Source of the DNA: Micromonospora citrea
GTDB taxonomy: Bacteria; Actinomycetota; Actinomycetes; Mycobacteriales; Micromonosporaceae
Assembly: GCF_900090315.1 (NCBI RefSeq)
Contig: NZ_FMHZ01000002.1
Coordinates: forward strand, 5,364,501-5,428,500
Direction of reading: 5' to 3'
Length of the DNA stretch: 64,000 nt
Numbering within the stretch: position 1 is the first letter of the stretch; every line of letters begins with the position of its first letter. Position numbers and translations under genes: made by a program. Under the pieces are notes generated by a model. It searched no databases. It was not told the origin of the DNA and saw nothing but the letters and a program-made list of their open reading frames with translations. Shown here in pieces: positions 46,987 to 58,935 of the stretch.

Positions 46987-47278
46987 GGGCCTCCTCCTCG
47001 TCGCCGGACGGCAGCTCTGAATAGAGCAGCTGGACCCGCCGTTGGGTTCGCGACGCCGAGCCTCGTCTGCCGCAGAAATCTCACTGGTCTCTCAGGCTAA
47101 CCATGTTTGTCGCTGTCGCCGACCCCCGCAGGTGGACCGCCGGTTACGCCCCGAATATTCGCCGGGTCGGGGGATCCGCCGGTCGCTGTCGGTGTCGACC
47201 ATGATCACGATGGGTCCGTCGGGCGGGGCTGCGTCCCGACCCGTGGTAGCGGGCGACGTGCGGGACCGGACGGCGGGG

Positions 47279-47284
47279 TACACT
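47279..47284 (+). promoter_or_regulatory. -10 element of the leuS leader transcript
   Basis: TACACT ends 7 nt before the leader ATG at 47292, so the leader peptide is probably translated from a leaderless end. A clear -35 was not found. The upstream part of the gap (46987-47278) shows nothing else reliable. Confidence 0.6.
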
Positions 47285-47291
47285 CCCGGTC

Positions 47292-47330
47292 ATGGCCGGA
47301 TTCTTCCTGCTTCTTACCGGGCCGTGCTGA
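47292..47330 (+). CDS. Leucine-rich leader peptide of leuS
   Basis: ATG GCC GGA TTC TTC CTG CTT CTT ACC GGG CCG TGC TGA encodes [12 protein letters not shown]. Three leucine codons in a row, two of them CTT (rare in this GC-rich genome), are the hallmark of an attenuator leader. A ribosome stalled there for want of charged tRNA-Leu would alter folding of the RNA ahead of the terminator at 47356. Confidence 0.75.
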   Translation: MAGFFLLLTGPC

Positions 47331-47381
47331 TGCGCTGACGCGCGACAGCACGGCGGCCCCTCCTGCGCGAGGGGCTTTTTT
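47319..47381 (+). terminator. Attenuator terminator with competing hairpin
   Basis: GCCCCTC (47356-47362) pairs with GAGGGGC (47369-47375) around CTGCGC and is followed by TTTTTT, the only U-run terminator in the window. An alternative hairpin, GCCGTGCTG (47321-47329) with CAGCACGGC (47346-47354), precedes it and abuts or competes with its left arm. The exact switch could not be folded by hand. After it, 47382-47547 is a plain spacer up to leuS. Confidence 0.75.
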
Positions 47382-47547
47382 GTGCCCTCCGCCGGGCGAC
47401 CCGGCGGTCGGCACCGGTGCCGGGCCCGGCGGCGCGGCACCGGCGGCGAGCAGACCCGATCCAGACCGACATGACCGCGCCGAGCGAGGTCAGCATCCAG
47501 CCCGGCCGTGGCGTGGCCGGCGGCGACGAGCGAAGCGAGGAGACGCC

Positions 47548-50385
<2,838 letters not shown>

Positions 50386-50498
50386 CGTGTCGCGGGCAGG
50401 GCCGTCGCGGGTGTCGCACGCGACGGGCCCTGCCCGGCTCCGCCGGCCGGCGGAGCCTGCCCGACCCCGACGGCGGCGGGCCCCGCCGCCGTCGGCGA

Positions 50499-51353
50499 CT
50501 ACGGGTCCCGGCGGTGGACGACGACCACGGCGACCAGCGTCGCGACCAGGGACCAGCCGGCGAACGCGAGCCAGGAGCCGGCGACCGTGGCCGGGAACGG
50601 GTCCGGGTTCAGGACGTCGGGGTGCACCTCGATCAGCCGCTGCCAGGCGGGGACGGGCAGCACGTGCCGGAGTTCGGCGATCCACCGGTGCGTGTCGCTG
50701 TCCACCACCAGCGGCAGCAGCACGAGCAGCACGGTGGCCGCCACGACCGCCCCGGCGGCGTGCCGGATCACCGCGCCCAGTCCCATGCCGATCAGCGCGC
50801 AGACCGGCGCCAGCAGGGCGCTGCCCAGGACCGCCCGCGCCACCCCCGGGTCGCCGATCGACCAGCCGGCGTCCCGCCCGGACAGGATCGCCTGGGACAC
50901 CCAGAACGCGGTCGCCGCGGTGACCAGGCCCAGCACGAGCATCACCGCGGCCAGCACGGCCGCCTTCGCGACCACCACCGACCGGCGGGCGGGAACGGCG
51001 GCGAACGTGGCCCGGACCAGCCCGCTCTGGTACTCGCCGACGACGGTCAGCGCGCCGACGCTGGTGGTGGCGAGCATCAGCAGCAGGTAGCCGGCCTCGG
51101 GGAAGGCGTCCCGCGCCGGCCCGTACAGGTGGAACATCTCCCGGCGCCCGTCCGGGTAGCTCGGCCAGTTCCGGTGGTCGGCGAGGCTGGCGTGCACGCT
51201 CACCCCGACGACGAAGAGGAACACCAGCGGCAGCGTCCACCGGGTCGAGCGCAGCGACCACAGCTTGATCCACTCGGCGGCGAGCAGGTCGCGGAACCGG
51301 GCCGGCGCCTCGGTCACGGTCGACCGGCGGGTCGGTTCGATCGTCGCGGTCAT
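50499..51353 (-). CDS. ABC-2-type transporter permease
   Basis: The 284-residue protein has about six helices and a long N-terminal linker (LLAAEWIKLWSLRSTRWT), the ABC-2 permease entry. Motif TVVGEYQSGLVRATFAAVP is common in actinobacterial exporters. It overlaps the ATPase gene by 4 bp, and both lie next to a divergent two-component system, a layout typical of stress-sensing export of peptides or lipids. Confidence 0.85.
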   Translation of the reverse strand: MTATIEPTRRSTVTEAPARFRDLLAAEWIKLWSLRSTRWTLPLVFLFVVGVSVHASLADHRNWPSYPDGRREMFHLYGPARDAFPEAGYLLLMLATTSVGALTVVGEYQSGLVRATFAAVPARRSVVVAKAAVLAAVMLVLGLVTAATAFWVSQAILSGRDAGWSIGDPGVARAVLGSALLAPVCALIGMGLGAVIRHAAGAVVAATVLLVLLPLVVDSDTHRWIAELRHVLPVPAWQRLIEVHPDVLNPDPFPATVAGSWLAFAGWSLVATLVAVVVVHRRDP

Positions 51354-52264
51354 CGGGTCTCCTCCCCGGCGTGGTACTCGACGCTGTCGGCGGTCAGCTC
51401 CATGAAGGCCTCCTCCAGCGAGGCGGTGCGGGTGGTCAGTTCGTGCAGCCCGATGCCGTGGGCGAGCGCGAGGTCGCCGATCCGGGCGGCCGTCAGGCCG
51501 GTCACCACGAGGGCCCCGGCGTCGGCCGGTACGACCCGCGCGCCCTCGGCCGCCAGCACGACGGTCAGCGCGGCCGGGTCGGGCGTACGCACGGTCACGC
51601 TGGCGCGGGTGCCGCGGGCGGCGAACTCGGCGAGGCTCTGCTCCGCGATCAGCCGGCCGCGGCCGAGCACCACGAGCCGGTCCACACAGTGCTCCATCTC
51701 GCTCATCAGGTGGCTGGAGACGAAGACCGTCCGGCCCTCGTCGGCCAGCCGCCGGAACAGGTTCCGCACCCAGCGCACGCCCTCCGGGTCGAGGCCGTTG
51801 AACGGCTCGTCGAACAGGAGCACGGGCGGGTCGCCGAGCAGGGCGACGGCGATGCCGAGCCGCTGGCGCATGCCGAGGGAGAACCCGCCGATGCGCCGGG
51901 CCGCGGCGCCGGCCAGCCCCACCTCCCGCAGCACCGCGTCGACCCGGGCCCGGGCGATGCCGTTGCTGCGGGCCAGCGCGGACAGGTGCGCCGCGGCCGT
52001 ACGTCCGGCGTGCACGTCGCCGGCGTCGAGCAGCGCGCCGGCGTGGTGCAGCCCGCGCGGCCGGTCGGCGAACCGGACCCCGTCCACCGTGGCGCTGCCG
52101 CTGGTCGGCGTGGTGAGGCCGAGGATCATCCGCAGCGTGGTGGACTTGCCGGCCCCGTTGGGGCCGAGGAAGCCGGTCACGTGGCCGGGGCGCACGGTCA
52201 GGGTGAGGTCGTCGACGGCCGTCCTGTCGCCGTACCGCTTCGTCAGAGCGTTCAGTTCGATCAC
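51350..52264 (-). CDS. ABC transporter ATP-binding protein
   Basis: The 304-residue ATPase has Walker A in GFLGPNGAGKSTTLRM, the signature FSLGMRQRLGIAVALL, Walker B in VLLFDEPFNGLDPEG and a switch His in SSHLMSE. It couples to the adjacent permease. The GTG at 52264 is divergent from the histidine kinase gene across 132 bp, so the two-component system may control it. Confidence 0.9.
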   Translation of the reverse strand: MIELNALTKRYGDRTAVDDLTLTVRPGHVTGFLGPNGAGKSTTLRMILGLTTPTSGSATVDGVRFADRPRGLHHAGALLDAGDVHAGRTAAAHLSALARSNGIARARVDAVLREVGLAGAAARRIGGFSLGMRQRLGIAVALLGDPPVLLFDEPFNGLDPEGVRWVRNLFRRLADEGRTVFVSSHLMSEMEHCVDRLVVLGRGRLIAEQSLAEFAARGTRASVTVRTPDPAALTVVLAAEGARVVPADAGALVVTGLTAARIGDLALAHGIGLHELTTRTASLEEAFMELTADSVEYHAGEETR

Positions 52265-52396
52265 GTGGCCCACGGTGCCGGGCGGCGGCCGGCGCGACGT
52301 CGCCCCGGCGGCCACAACCGGCGGCCGGCGACTGGCCCCCGGGCGTACGCCCGTGGGCCGATGCCGGGGCGACGGCGCGCCGGATAGCTTGTCCGC

Positions 52397-53650
52397 ATGG
52401 ATGCCACCGTGCCGCGCCCGCGTCGCGTCTCGTCGCTGGTGCGGACGGTGCTGCCCTGGGCCGGCGTCGCGCTGCTGCCGGTCGCCGTGGTCATGGCGCC
52501 GCGGACGGCGTCGAGCCGCGGCGGCGTGGGGTTCGGCGACTGGTGGCTTCCAGAGCGCTACCTGGTGCCGCTGCTGGCCGTGGGGCTGCCCGCCGGCCTG
52601 CTGCGCCGCCGCCCGGTGCTGGCCCTGGCGCTGATGCTGGTCGCGGCGTGCGCGGTCACCGTGAGCGTCAACGTCCCGGAGGCCGGCTACCTGGCCGACA
52701 TCTGGTACGCGCAGTTCCTGACGATCGACGCGGTGGTGGGGCTGATCGCGGCGAACCGGTCGCGCCGGGTCTCGGTGCCGGTGGCCGTCGTGACGCTCGC
52801 CGTGCAGATCACCGCGAGCTTCGTGAACCCCTCCCTCGACCCGCTGAGCCGGGCCATGATCTCCGTGCTGGCGGTCGTCACCGCCTGGACGGTCGGCAAC
52901 TCCGTGCGGGCCCGGCGCGGCTACGCCGAGGCGCTCCGGTCGCACGCCGCCGCCGAGGCGGTCACCGCGGAGCGGCTGCGCATCGCCCGCGAGCTGCACG
53001 ACATGGTCGCCCACAGCATCGGAGTGATCGCCATCCAGGCCGGCGTCGGCGCCCGGGTCATCGACACCCAGCCCGCGCAGGCGCGCGCCGCGCTCGCCAC
53101 GATCGAGCAGACCAGCCGGGAGACCCTGGCCGGCCTGCGGCGTACGCTCGGCGCGCTGCGCCGGCCGCAGTCGGAGTCGGCGTCGCTGGACCCGACGCCC
53201 GGGCTGGACGACCTCGACCGGCTCGTCACGGCCGCCGCCGACGCCGGGGTGCGGGTGGACCTGCGGCGCGGCGGCGAGCGGCGGAGGGTCCCGGCCGAGG
53301 TCGACCTCGCCGCGTACCGGATCGTGCAGGAGGCGCTGACCAACGTGGTCCGGCACTCGGGCAGCGACCGGTGCCGGGTCACCGTCACCCACGGCCCCGA
53401 CGAGATCGCGGTGGAGGTCGTCGACGACGGTCGGGGCGGCACGGTCGGCGGCGAGGGGCACGGCATCGTCGGGATGCGGGAACGGGTTGCCCTCGCCGGC
53501 GGCCGGTTCCAGGCCGGACCGCGCCCCGAGGGCGGCTTCCGGGTGGCGGCGTGGCTGCCGGCGCCACCGGCGGAGGAGCGTTCCGGCGCGAGCGCGGCGG
53601 CGGGGGAGCGGTCGGCGGCGACGGAGCGGGCCGGGACGGGGGCGCGATGA
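52397..53650 (+). CDS. NarL-type sensor histidine kinase
   Basis: The 417-residue protein has about six N-terminal helices, then the HisKA_3 box RIARELHDMVAHSIGVIAIQ with phospho-His in LHDMVAHS. It ends with a HATPase domain (EALTNVVRHSGSDRC, VVDDGRGG, GHGIVGMRERVAL). TAGCTT lies 6 nt before the ATG (leaderless). The start of the response regulator overlaps its stop. A role in the ABC exporter is inferred from position. Confidence 0.9.
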   Translation: MDATVPRPRRVSSLVRTVLPWAGVALLPVAVVMAPRTASSRGGVGFGDWWLPERYLVPLLAVGLPAGLLRRRPVLALALMLVAACAVTVSVNVPEAGYLADIWYAQFLTIDAVVGLIAANRSRRVSVPVAVVTLAVQITASFVNPSLDPLSRAMISVLAVVTAWTVGNSVRARRGYAEALRSHAAAEAVTAERLRIARELHDMVAHSIGVIAIQAGVGARVIDTQPAQARAALATIEQTSRETLAGLRRTLGALRRPQSESASLDPTPGLDDLDRLVTAAADAGVRVDLRRGGERRRVPAEVDLAAYRIVQEALTNVVRHSGSDRCRVTVTHGPDEIAVEVVDDGRGGTVGGEGHGIVGMRERVALAGGRFQAGPRPEGGFRVAAWLPAPPAEERSGASAAAGERSAATERAGTGAR

Positions 53651-54303
53651 GCGTCCGGGTGCTGCTCGTCGACGACCAGCCGCTGGTCCGCGCCGGGCTG
53701 CGGGTGCTGATCGCCGACGCGCCCGACCTCGACGTCGTCGGGGAGGCCGGCACCGGCGCCGAGGCGGTCCGGCTGGCCCGCGATCTCGCGCCCGACGTGG
53801 TGCTGATGGACCTGCGGATGCCGGGCACGGACGGCATCGCGGCCACCCGCGAGATCACGGCGCAGGGCGGGCCGGCGCGCGTCCTCGTGCTCACCACCTT
53901 CGACGACGACGCGCACGTGCACGCCGCGCTGCGCGCCGGCGCGAGCGGCTTCCTCGTCAAGGACATGGCGGTGGACGACATCCTCGCCGCCGTCCGGGTG
54001 GTGGCCGCCGGGGACGCGCTGATCGCCCCCGGGGTCACCCGCCGGCTCATCGCCGAGTTCGCCCGCCGGCCCGCGCCGGCCCACCGGCCCCGGGCCCTGG
54101 CCGGGATCACCGAACGGGAACGCGAGGTGCTCACCCTCGTCGGCCGGGGCCTGTCCAACGGCGAGATCGCCGCCGAGCTGGTGATCAGCGCGGCCACCGC
54201 CAAGGCGCACGTGGCCCGGCTGTTCAGCAAGCTCGGCGCCCGCGACCGGGTGCACCTCGTGATCGCCGCCTACGAGGCGGGATTGGTCTCCCCGGCGGGA
54301 TGA
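53647..54303 (+). CDS. NarL/LuxR-type response regulator
   Basis: The 218-residue protein has a receiver domain with acidic pocket VLLVDDQ, phospho-Asp in PDVVLMDLRMPGTDG and Lys in SGFLVKDM, then a LuxR helix-turn-helix (LTLVGRGLSNGEIAAEL, KAHVARLFSKLG). It overlaps the kinase by 4 bp. Confidence 0.92.
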   Translation: MSVRVLLVDDQPLVRAGLRVLIADAPDLDVVGEAGTGAEAVRLARDLAPDVVLMDLRMPGTDGIAATREITAQGGPARVLVLTTFDDDAHVHAALRAGASGFLVKDMAVDDILAAVRVVAAGDALIAPGVTRRLIAEFARRPAPAHRPRALAGITEREREVLTLVGRGLSNGEIAAELVISAATAKAHVARLFSKLGARDRVHLVIAAYEAGLVSPAG

Positions 54304-54364
54304 GACACGCGACCGGGTGGGGCGGGCGCGCTCCGGGCGGTCAACGCAGCACGGCCGTCGGTCA

Positions 54365-54474
54365 GTGCGGCGCGGAGCCGGTCAGCACGCCGTCACCGCC
54401 GTGCGGGCGCGGAGCCGGTCAGCACGCCGTGGCCGCCGTGCGGGCGCGGAGCGGGTCAGCGCAGCACGGCCGTG
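54365..54474. repeat. 37-bp tandem repeat at the 3' end of the APH-type gene
   Basis: Units of 36-37 bp start at 54365, 54401 and 54438. The last covers the stop of the kinase gene, so two more copies lie beyond it. A related fragment occurs at about 54341. The repeat is made of the gene end itself and GC-rich spacer. Confidence 0.75.
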
Positions 54475-55304
54475 ACCACCCGGCGGTGCTCGGCCAGCCA
54501 GTCGTGCCAGCCGCGCACCATGTCGGCGACCCCCGCCTCGCGGAGCCGGCGCATGGCCGGGTCGCCCCGCTCCGCGCCGGCCGCGATCCCGCGCCAGGTC
54601 CCGTCGATCTGGGCGAGCATCACGTCGACCAGCTCGGCGCGGGGCAGCGCGGGCGACCCCGTGCCGGCCGCCTCGTAGGCGTCGCAGAGCAGCCGGGCGC
54701 GCCGGCCCAGCTCCACCGGGTCGGCTCCCGGCCCCGGCGCCGCCCAGTGCCAGGCGGCGACGGCGACATCCTCGACCCGCCGGCCGGGCGCGGCGAGGTC
54801 CCAGTCGATCAGCGCCACGGGCAGCGGGCCGGCGGCGGAGTCCCGGTACACCGTGTTCTTCGGGGACAGGTCGCGGTGGCAGACCGTCTCGGCGTCCCCG
54901 GCCAGCGGGCTGCCCGCGCAGGCGTCGTGCAGCCGCCGGACCAGCTCGGCCAGCCGGGTCAGCGCCGGGTCGGCGAAGTACGCCGGATCCTCCCTGTCCC
55001 GCCACGGCACCCGGCCGTCGACGTGGCTGAGCACCTGCCGACCCTGCTCGTCCGTGCCGAGGTGGCGGGGCGCGACGTCCGCGCCCACTCGCTCCAGGTG
55101 CCGCAGCAGCGCGGCGACGAACTCGGCGTTCTCCGGCGGCGTACGCCGGACGGTGTCGCCGACCCGGACCACCTCGGCGATGAAGCCGCCGCGCAGCCGC
55201 TCCCCGGCGACGGTGGGGTCGGCGCGGCCGGTGGCGCCGCTCGGCTGCCGCCCCTCGTGTTCCGGCCCGGTGTCCTCGCCCGCCCCGGGGGACCCGCTGC
55301 GCAC
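54456..55304 (-). CDS. Aminoglycoside phosphotransferase (APH)-family kinase
   Basis: The 282-residue protein has the APH catalytic loop ETVCHRDLSPKNTVYRD (HxDxxxxN) and the metal Asp in VALIDWDLAAPG. The N-lobe is poorly conserved. Such kinases phosphorylate sugars, choline-like alcohols or aminoglycosides. Substrate cannot be told. The 3' end is part of a tandem repeat. Confidence 0.85.
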   Translation of the reverse strand: MRSGSPGAGEDTGPEHEGRQPSGATGRADPTVAGERLRGGFIAEVVRVGDTVRRTPPENAEFVAALLRHLERVGADVAPRHLGTDEQGRQVLSHVDGRVPWRDREDPAYFADPALTRLAELVRRLHDACAGSPLAGDAETVCHRDLSPKNTVYRDSAAGPLPVALIDWDLAAPGRRVEDVAVAAWHWAAPGPGADPVELGRRARLLCDAYEAAGTGSPALPRAELVDVMLAQIDGTWRGIAAGAERGDPAMRRLREAGVADMVRGWHDWLAEHRRVVTAVLR

Positions 55305-55311
55305 GCCGGCC

Positions 55312-55992
55312 TCAGCCCGGCCCGAGCCGGCGCTCCCGCTCGGCGCGCCACCAGCGTCGGATCAGCACCGCGCTGGCGACCAGGCCGAGCGCGGCGGGGG
55401 CGGCGGCGAACCAGTTGACGTCGCCCGGGGAGGCGGCCGCAGCGCCCACCGCCGCGTAGCCGAAGGCCGTGGGGGCGGAGGCGAGCACGCTGCCGACCAG
55501 GAACGGCAGCACCCGGGCGCCGGTGGTGCCGTAGCCGTAGCTGACCAGGCCGAAGCCGGCGATCGGCAGCAGCCGTACGCTGACCACGCCGAGCACGCTC
55601 TGCCGGGCGAACCAGCCGTCGAGGCGGGCCAGCCGGCCGCGTACCCGCTCGGCGACGAACTCCCGCCCCAGGACGCGGCCGACCGCGAAGCCCAGCGCCG
55701 CCGCCAGCAGCGCGGCGCCCAGCGCGTACGCGGCGCCCTCGAGCGCGCCGAAGATCGCCCCCGAGGCGAGCGTGATGAACGTCCGGGGGACGAGCGCCAC
55801 GAGCAGCAGCGCGCCGCCCAGGACCGCCGCCACGGGGGCGAGGTCGCCCAGCCGGTCGGCCAGCCCGGGCAGCTCCCCGGCCTCGGGCAGGTCGACGACG
55901 AGCAGCACCGTCCCGCACGCGGCGAGCAGGAGCAGCAGCAGCGCGAACCGGACGGCCGACGGCTCGCGCAGCAGCCGTCGGACCGGGTTCAT
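55312..55992 (-). CDS. TVP38/TMEM64 (DedA-like) membrane protein
   Basis: The 226-residue protein has about five helices and the VTT motif region (FITLASGAIFGALEGAAYAL, RLLPIAGFGLVSYGYG). VTT/DedA proteins scramble or flip lipids such as undecaprenyl phosphate. It overlaps the gatD 3' end by 4 bp, so cotranscription with lipid II amidation genes is likely. Confidence 0.85.
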   Translation of the reverse strand: MNPVRRLLREPSAVRFALLLLLLAACGTVLLVVDLPEAGELPGLADRLGDLAPVAAVLGGALLLVALVPRTFITLASGAIFGALEGAAYALGAALLAAALGFAVGRVLGREFVAERVRGRLARLDGWFARQSVLGVVSVRLLPIAGFGLVSYGYGTTGARVLPFLVGSVLASAPTAFGYAAVGAAAASPGDVNWFAAAPAALGLVASAVLIRRWWRAERERRLGPG

Positions 55993-56708
55993 GCCCGGGC
56001 GGCGGCCACCGCGGCGCGGCGTTCGGCGCGGAGCCGGTCGGGCCAGGTGTCGTCCAGCGGCGGGAGCTGGTGCGCGCCGGTGGCCCAGCGCAGCAGCAGG
56101 TCGGCCAGGGCGGGGTTGCGGGCCAGGGCGGGGCCGTGCGAATAGGTGCCGAGCAGCTTGCCCCGCCAGGCTCCCTCGGTGGCGCCGTCGTTGCCGACCC
56201 CGGCGGTGACCCGGGCCAGCGGGGAGACCCCCGGGCCGAGGTGGGTGCGACCGCCGTGGTTCTCGAACCCGGTCAGCGCCGGCACGCCCAGCCGCGGGTC
56301 GATCTCGCCGGCCAGCTCGCCCACGGCCCGGGTCGGCCCCCGGTCGGAGGAGAAGTCGAGCAGCTCCAGCCCCGCGCACCTGGTGCCCTTGGCGAAGAAG
56401 GAGGTGCCGAGGAGCTGGTAGCCGGCGCAGACGCCGAACACCACCGAGCCCTGGGCGACCGCCCGGTGCAGGCCGCCGTCGGCGAGCAGCCGCTGCGCGC
56501 CCAGCGCCTGGGGGCCGTCCTCGCCGCCGCCGATGAGGTAGATGTCGGCGGTGGAGGGGAGGCGCTGGTCGGAGCGGACCTCCAGCACCTCGACCGGGAA
56601 GCCGCGCTGGCGCGCCCGGCGGGCGAGGATCAGCGCGTTGCCCCGGTCGCCGTAGGTGGAGAGCAGGTCGGGGTAGATCCAGACGATACGCAGGCTCTCA
56701 GTTGACAC
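55989..56708 (-). CDS. gatD: GatD, glutaminase subunit of lipid II isoglutaminyl synthase
   Basis: The 239-residue CobQ-type amidotransferase has the nucleophile Cys in VVFGVCAGYQLLG and His in LLGTYSHGPALARN. GatD releases ammonia from glutamine for MurT to amidate D-Glu of lipid II, important for peptidoglycan cross-linking. It overlaps murT by 11 bp. Confidence 0.92.
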   Translation of the reverse strand: MSTESLRIVWIYPDLLSTYGDRGNALILARRARQRGFPVEVLEVRSDQRLPSTADIYLIGGGEDGPQALGAQRLLADGGLHRAVAQGSVVFGVCAGYQLLGTSFFAKGTRCAGLELLDFSSDRGPTRAVGELAGEIDPRLGVPALTGFENHGGRTHLGPGVSPLARVTAGVGNDGATEGAWRGKLLGTYSHGPALARNPALADLLLRWATGAHQLPPLDDTWPDRLRAERRAAVAAARA

Positions 56709-57960
56709 GGTCCAACTCCGCTCGGATGTCCTGGAACGCGGTGTAGTTCGCGATGACCTCCAGGCGGCCCGGAGGCACCGCCCGGACGGCGTCGTGGAAC
56801 GTCCGCACGTGCTGGAACGGCACGTCGTTGACCTCCAGCCGGACCGCCAGGTCGTACGCGCGGTCGCCGGTGATCAGCACCTGCCGGCCGCGCAGCGGGG
56901 CGAAGTCGACGTCGAAGAGCCAGGAGGTGTCCAGCCCGTCGGGGTCCCGGGCGTTGATGGAGAGCAGTGTCGGGGCGACGTCGGCCATGTCGAAGGCCTC
57001 CAGCCAGCTGGCCGGGTTCTTAGCCAGCAGCAGCCGGATGTTGCGCCCGTCCCGCTCGACCTGCGCGTAGCGGCCCGCCACGGAGGTGACGGTGCCGAGC
57101 TGGAGCACCGCGTCCACGGGCCGGACGCCGAACTCGGCGGCGACGGCCAGCGCGGTCGCGGCGTTGCCGACGTTGACCTTGCCGGGGAGCTGGAGCTTGA
57201 CCTTGTGCCAGGCGCCGGTCGGGTCGATCACGCCGTCGTCCTCCACCGTCCACTGCGGCTGCGGGCGGCGCAGCGGGCAGCCGCTGCACCACCACTGGTC
57301 GCCGGAGCGCTGGATGGTCGAGCCGCACTCGGGGCAGACCCACGAGTCGTCGTGCCAGCGCTGCCCGGCGCTGAACCAGGTGACGTGCGGCGGGGCGATG
57401 CGGTGGTCGTGGTTGGGCGGCGGCGTCGCGGCCCACACCACCATCGGGTCGTCGGCGTTGGCGACGATGCGGACGTCGGTGTGCCGGACCAGCGCGGCGC
57501 GCCAGAGCTGCGCCATCATGGCGACCTCCTTGGCCCGGTCGAGCTGGTCGCGGGAGAGGTTGAGCAGCGCCACCACGTGCGGCTCGGTGGCCTCCAGCAC
57601 CTGGGCGAGGTAGTGCTCGTCGACCTCCAGCACGGCGTAGGGGGTGCTGCCGGCCTTGGCGAGCGCGGAGGTGTGCCCGGTCGGCATGTTGGCGCCGAAC
57701 GAGTTGGTGGCGACGCGGCCGAGCACCCCGACCGCCGCGGCGGTGAGGCGGGTGGTGGTGGTCTTGCCGTTGGTGCCGGAGATCAGGGCGATCGCGCGCC
57801 CGGCCGACAGGTGGGCCAGCAGGTCGGGGTCGATCTTCAGGCCGATCCAGCCGCCGATCACCGAGCCGTCACCGCGCCCCGCGGCCCGCGACAGCGCCGC
57901 GGCGGTCCGCGACACCGAGCTGGCCACCTTTGCCCGCAGGGGCATCTTCGCGTCCGTCAC
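56698..57960 (-). CDS. murT: MurT, Mur-ligase-like subunit of lipid II isoglutaminyl synthase
   Basis: The 420-residue protein has the Mur ligase P-loop [15 protein letters not shown], a zinc ribbon [11 protein letters not shown] with WCSGC typical of MurT, and DUF1727 at the end (VANYTAFQ-like [12 protein letters not shown]). It activates the lipid II glutamate with ATP for ammonia from GatD. The GTG at 57960 follows TAACCT by 7 nt. Confidence 0.93.
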   Translation of the reverse strand: MTDAKMPLRAKVASSVSRTAAALSRAAGRGDGSVIGGWIGLKIDPDLLAHLSAGRAIALISGTNGKTTTTRLTAAAVGVLGRVATNSFGANMPTGHTSALAKAGSTPYAVLEVDEHYLAQVLEATEPHVVALLNLSRDQLDRAKEVAMMAQLWRAALVRHTDVRIVANADDPMVVWAATPPPNHDHRIAPPHVTWFSAGQRWHDDSWVCPECGSTIQRSGDQWWCSGCPLRRPQPQWTVEDDGVIDPTGAWHKVKLQLPGKVNVGNAATALAVAAEFGVRPVDAVLQLGTVTSVAGRYAQVERDGRNIRLLLAKNPASWLEAFDMADVAPTLLSINARDPDGLDTSWLFDVDFAPLRGRQVLITGDRAYDLAVRLEVNDVPFQHVRTFHDAVRAVPPGRLEVIANYTAFQDIRAELDRVN

Positions 57961-58191
57961 CCGAGCGAGGTTACCGGACCGGCGGGCCCACCAGATCGCC
58001 GCCGACGGCGAACCGTTCGGCCGGGGTGATCCGTCGGGCCGGCCGGATCGCGCTCGGCCGGACGGAGTCGATCTATGTCGGAAAGCAGACCGGGCCCGGG
58101 GGCCCCCGCCGCCCTCCACTCCGCTCCACCCCCTCTGACGTGCGGTTTCGCGCGGCGGTAGGGCGCGCCACGCGGGCGATTCTGGTTGCGG

Positions 58192-58227
58192 GTGGAGGGA
58201 AGTGGAGTAGAGTGGGGCGCAATGGTG
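58192..58227 (+). promoter_or_regulatory. MraZ-box array before mraZ
   Basis: GTGGAG (58192), GTGGAG (58202), GTGGGG (58212) and a weaker ATGGTG (58222) repeat every 10 bp. MraZ binds direct repeats of this size and spacing upstream of its own gene, so the cluster is probably autorepressed. In the rest of the 341-bp gap (57961-58301) only the murT -10 was recognised. Confidence 0.75.
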
Positions 58228-58301
58228 AGGCCGGGAGGGCCCACCGGCCCGGGGGGTCAGCGGCGCCGCGAACGCCGCTCAAGGGCGAGGGGGTTGGGCC
58301 G

Positions 58302-58733
58302 ATGTTCCTCGGCACCCACACCCCACGCCTGGACGACAAAGGCCGGTTGATCCTTCCGGCGAAGTTCCGGGACGAGTTGGCGGGGGGTGTCGTGATCACC
58401 AAAGGGCAGGAGCGCTGCCTCTACGTCTTCCCGATGCCCGAGTTCCAGCGGATCGCGGAGCAGTTGCGCGCGCAGCCGATGACGCACAAGGCGGCCCGGG
58501 CCTACAGCCGGGTCTTCTTCGCCAGCGCGCACGATGAGGTGCCGGACAAGCAGGGCCGGGTGACGATCCCGGCCCACCTGCGGTCTTACGCCGCTCTCGA
58601 CCGGGACCTGGTCGTGATCGGCGCGAGCACCCGGGTGGAGATCTGGGACAGGGCCGCCTGGGAGAACTTCCTCGCCGAGAGCGAAGACGACTTCGCCGAC
58701 ATCTCCGAGGGGGTGCTGCCCGGCGGTCTGTAG
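58302..58733 (+). CDS. mraZ: Division/cell-wall cluster regulator MraZ
   Basis: The 143-residue protein has two SpoVT/AbrB-like halves ([20 protein letters not shown] and [20 protein letters not shown]). MraZ is a DNA-binding regulator of the dcw operon. The ATG at 58302 lies 75 bp after the MraZ boxes. It heads the dcw cluster, with rsmH 202 bp later. Confidence 0.95.
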   Translation: MFLGTHTPRLDDKGRLILPAKFRDELAGGVVITKGQERCLYVFPMPEFQRIAEQLRAQPMTHKAARAYSRVFFASAHDEVPDKQGRVTIPAHLRSYAALDRDLVVIGASTRVEIWDRAAWENFLAESEDDFADISEGVLPGGL

Positions 58734-58781
58734 GGCGTGACGCGCCCGACGTACTGCGAGATCTCCACCCGCTTTCGAGTT

Positions 58782-58807
58782 CCTGGCACCCCTTCCCCGG
58801 TGCCAGG
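58782..58807 (+). terminator. Stem-loop between mraZ and rsmH
   Basis: CCTGGCACC pairs with GGTGCCAGG (9 bp, 8-nt loop), 49 bp after mraZ. It may cut or tune read-through into rsmH. Confidence 0.5.
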
Positions 58808-58935
58808 CGCACGATCCGACAGGAGGGCCGCGGCCTCCGGCGGGCGGGAGCGGATGGGGATCTGGCGGTACGACGGCACGGCGTCGCCCGACGACAGGCG
58901 CAGAAGGACGAGGGTTTCAACCAGTGGGGGTCGAC

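Noticed and set aside
47133..47144. A T-box-like GGTGGACCGCC string upstream of leuS
   Set aside because: One base short of the T-box consensus, about 220 bp before the terminator, with no specifier stem; the leader peptide explains the terminator better.
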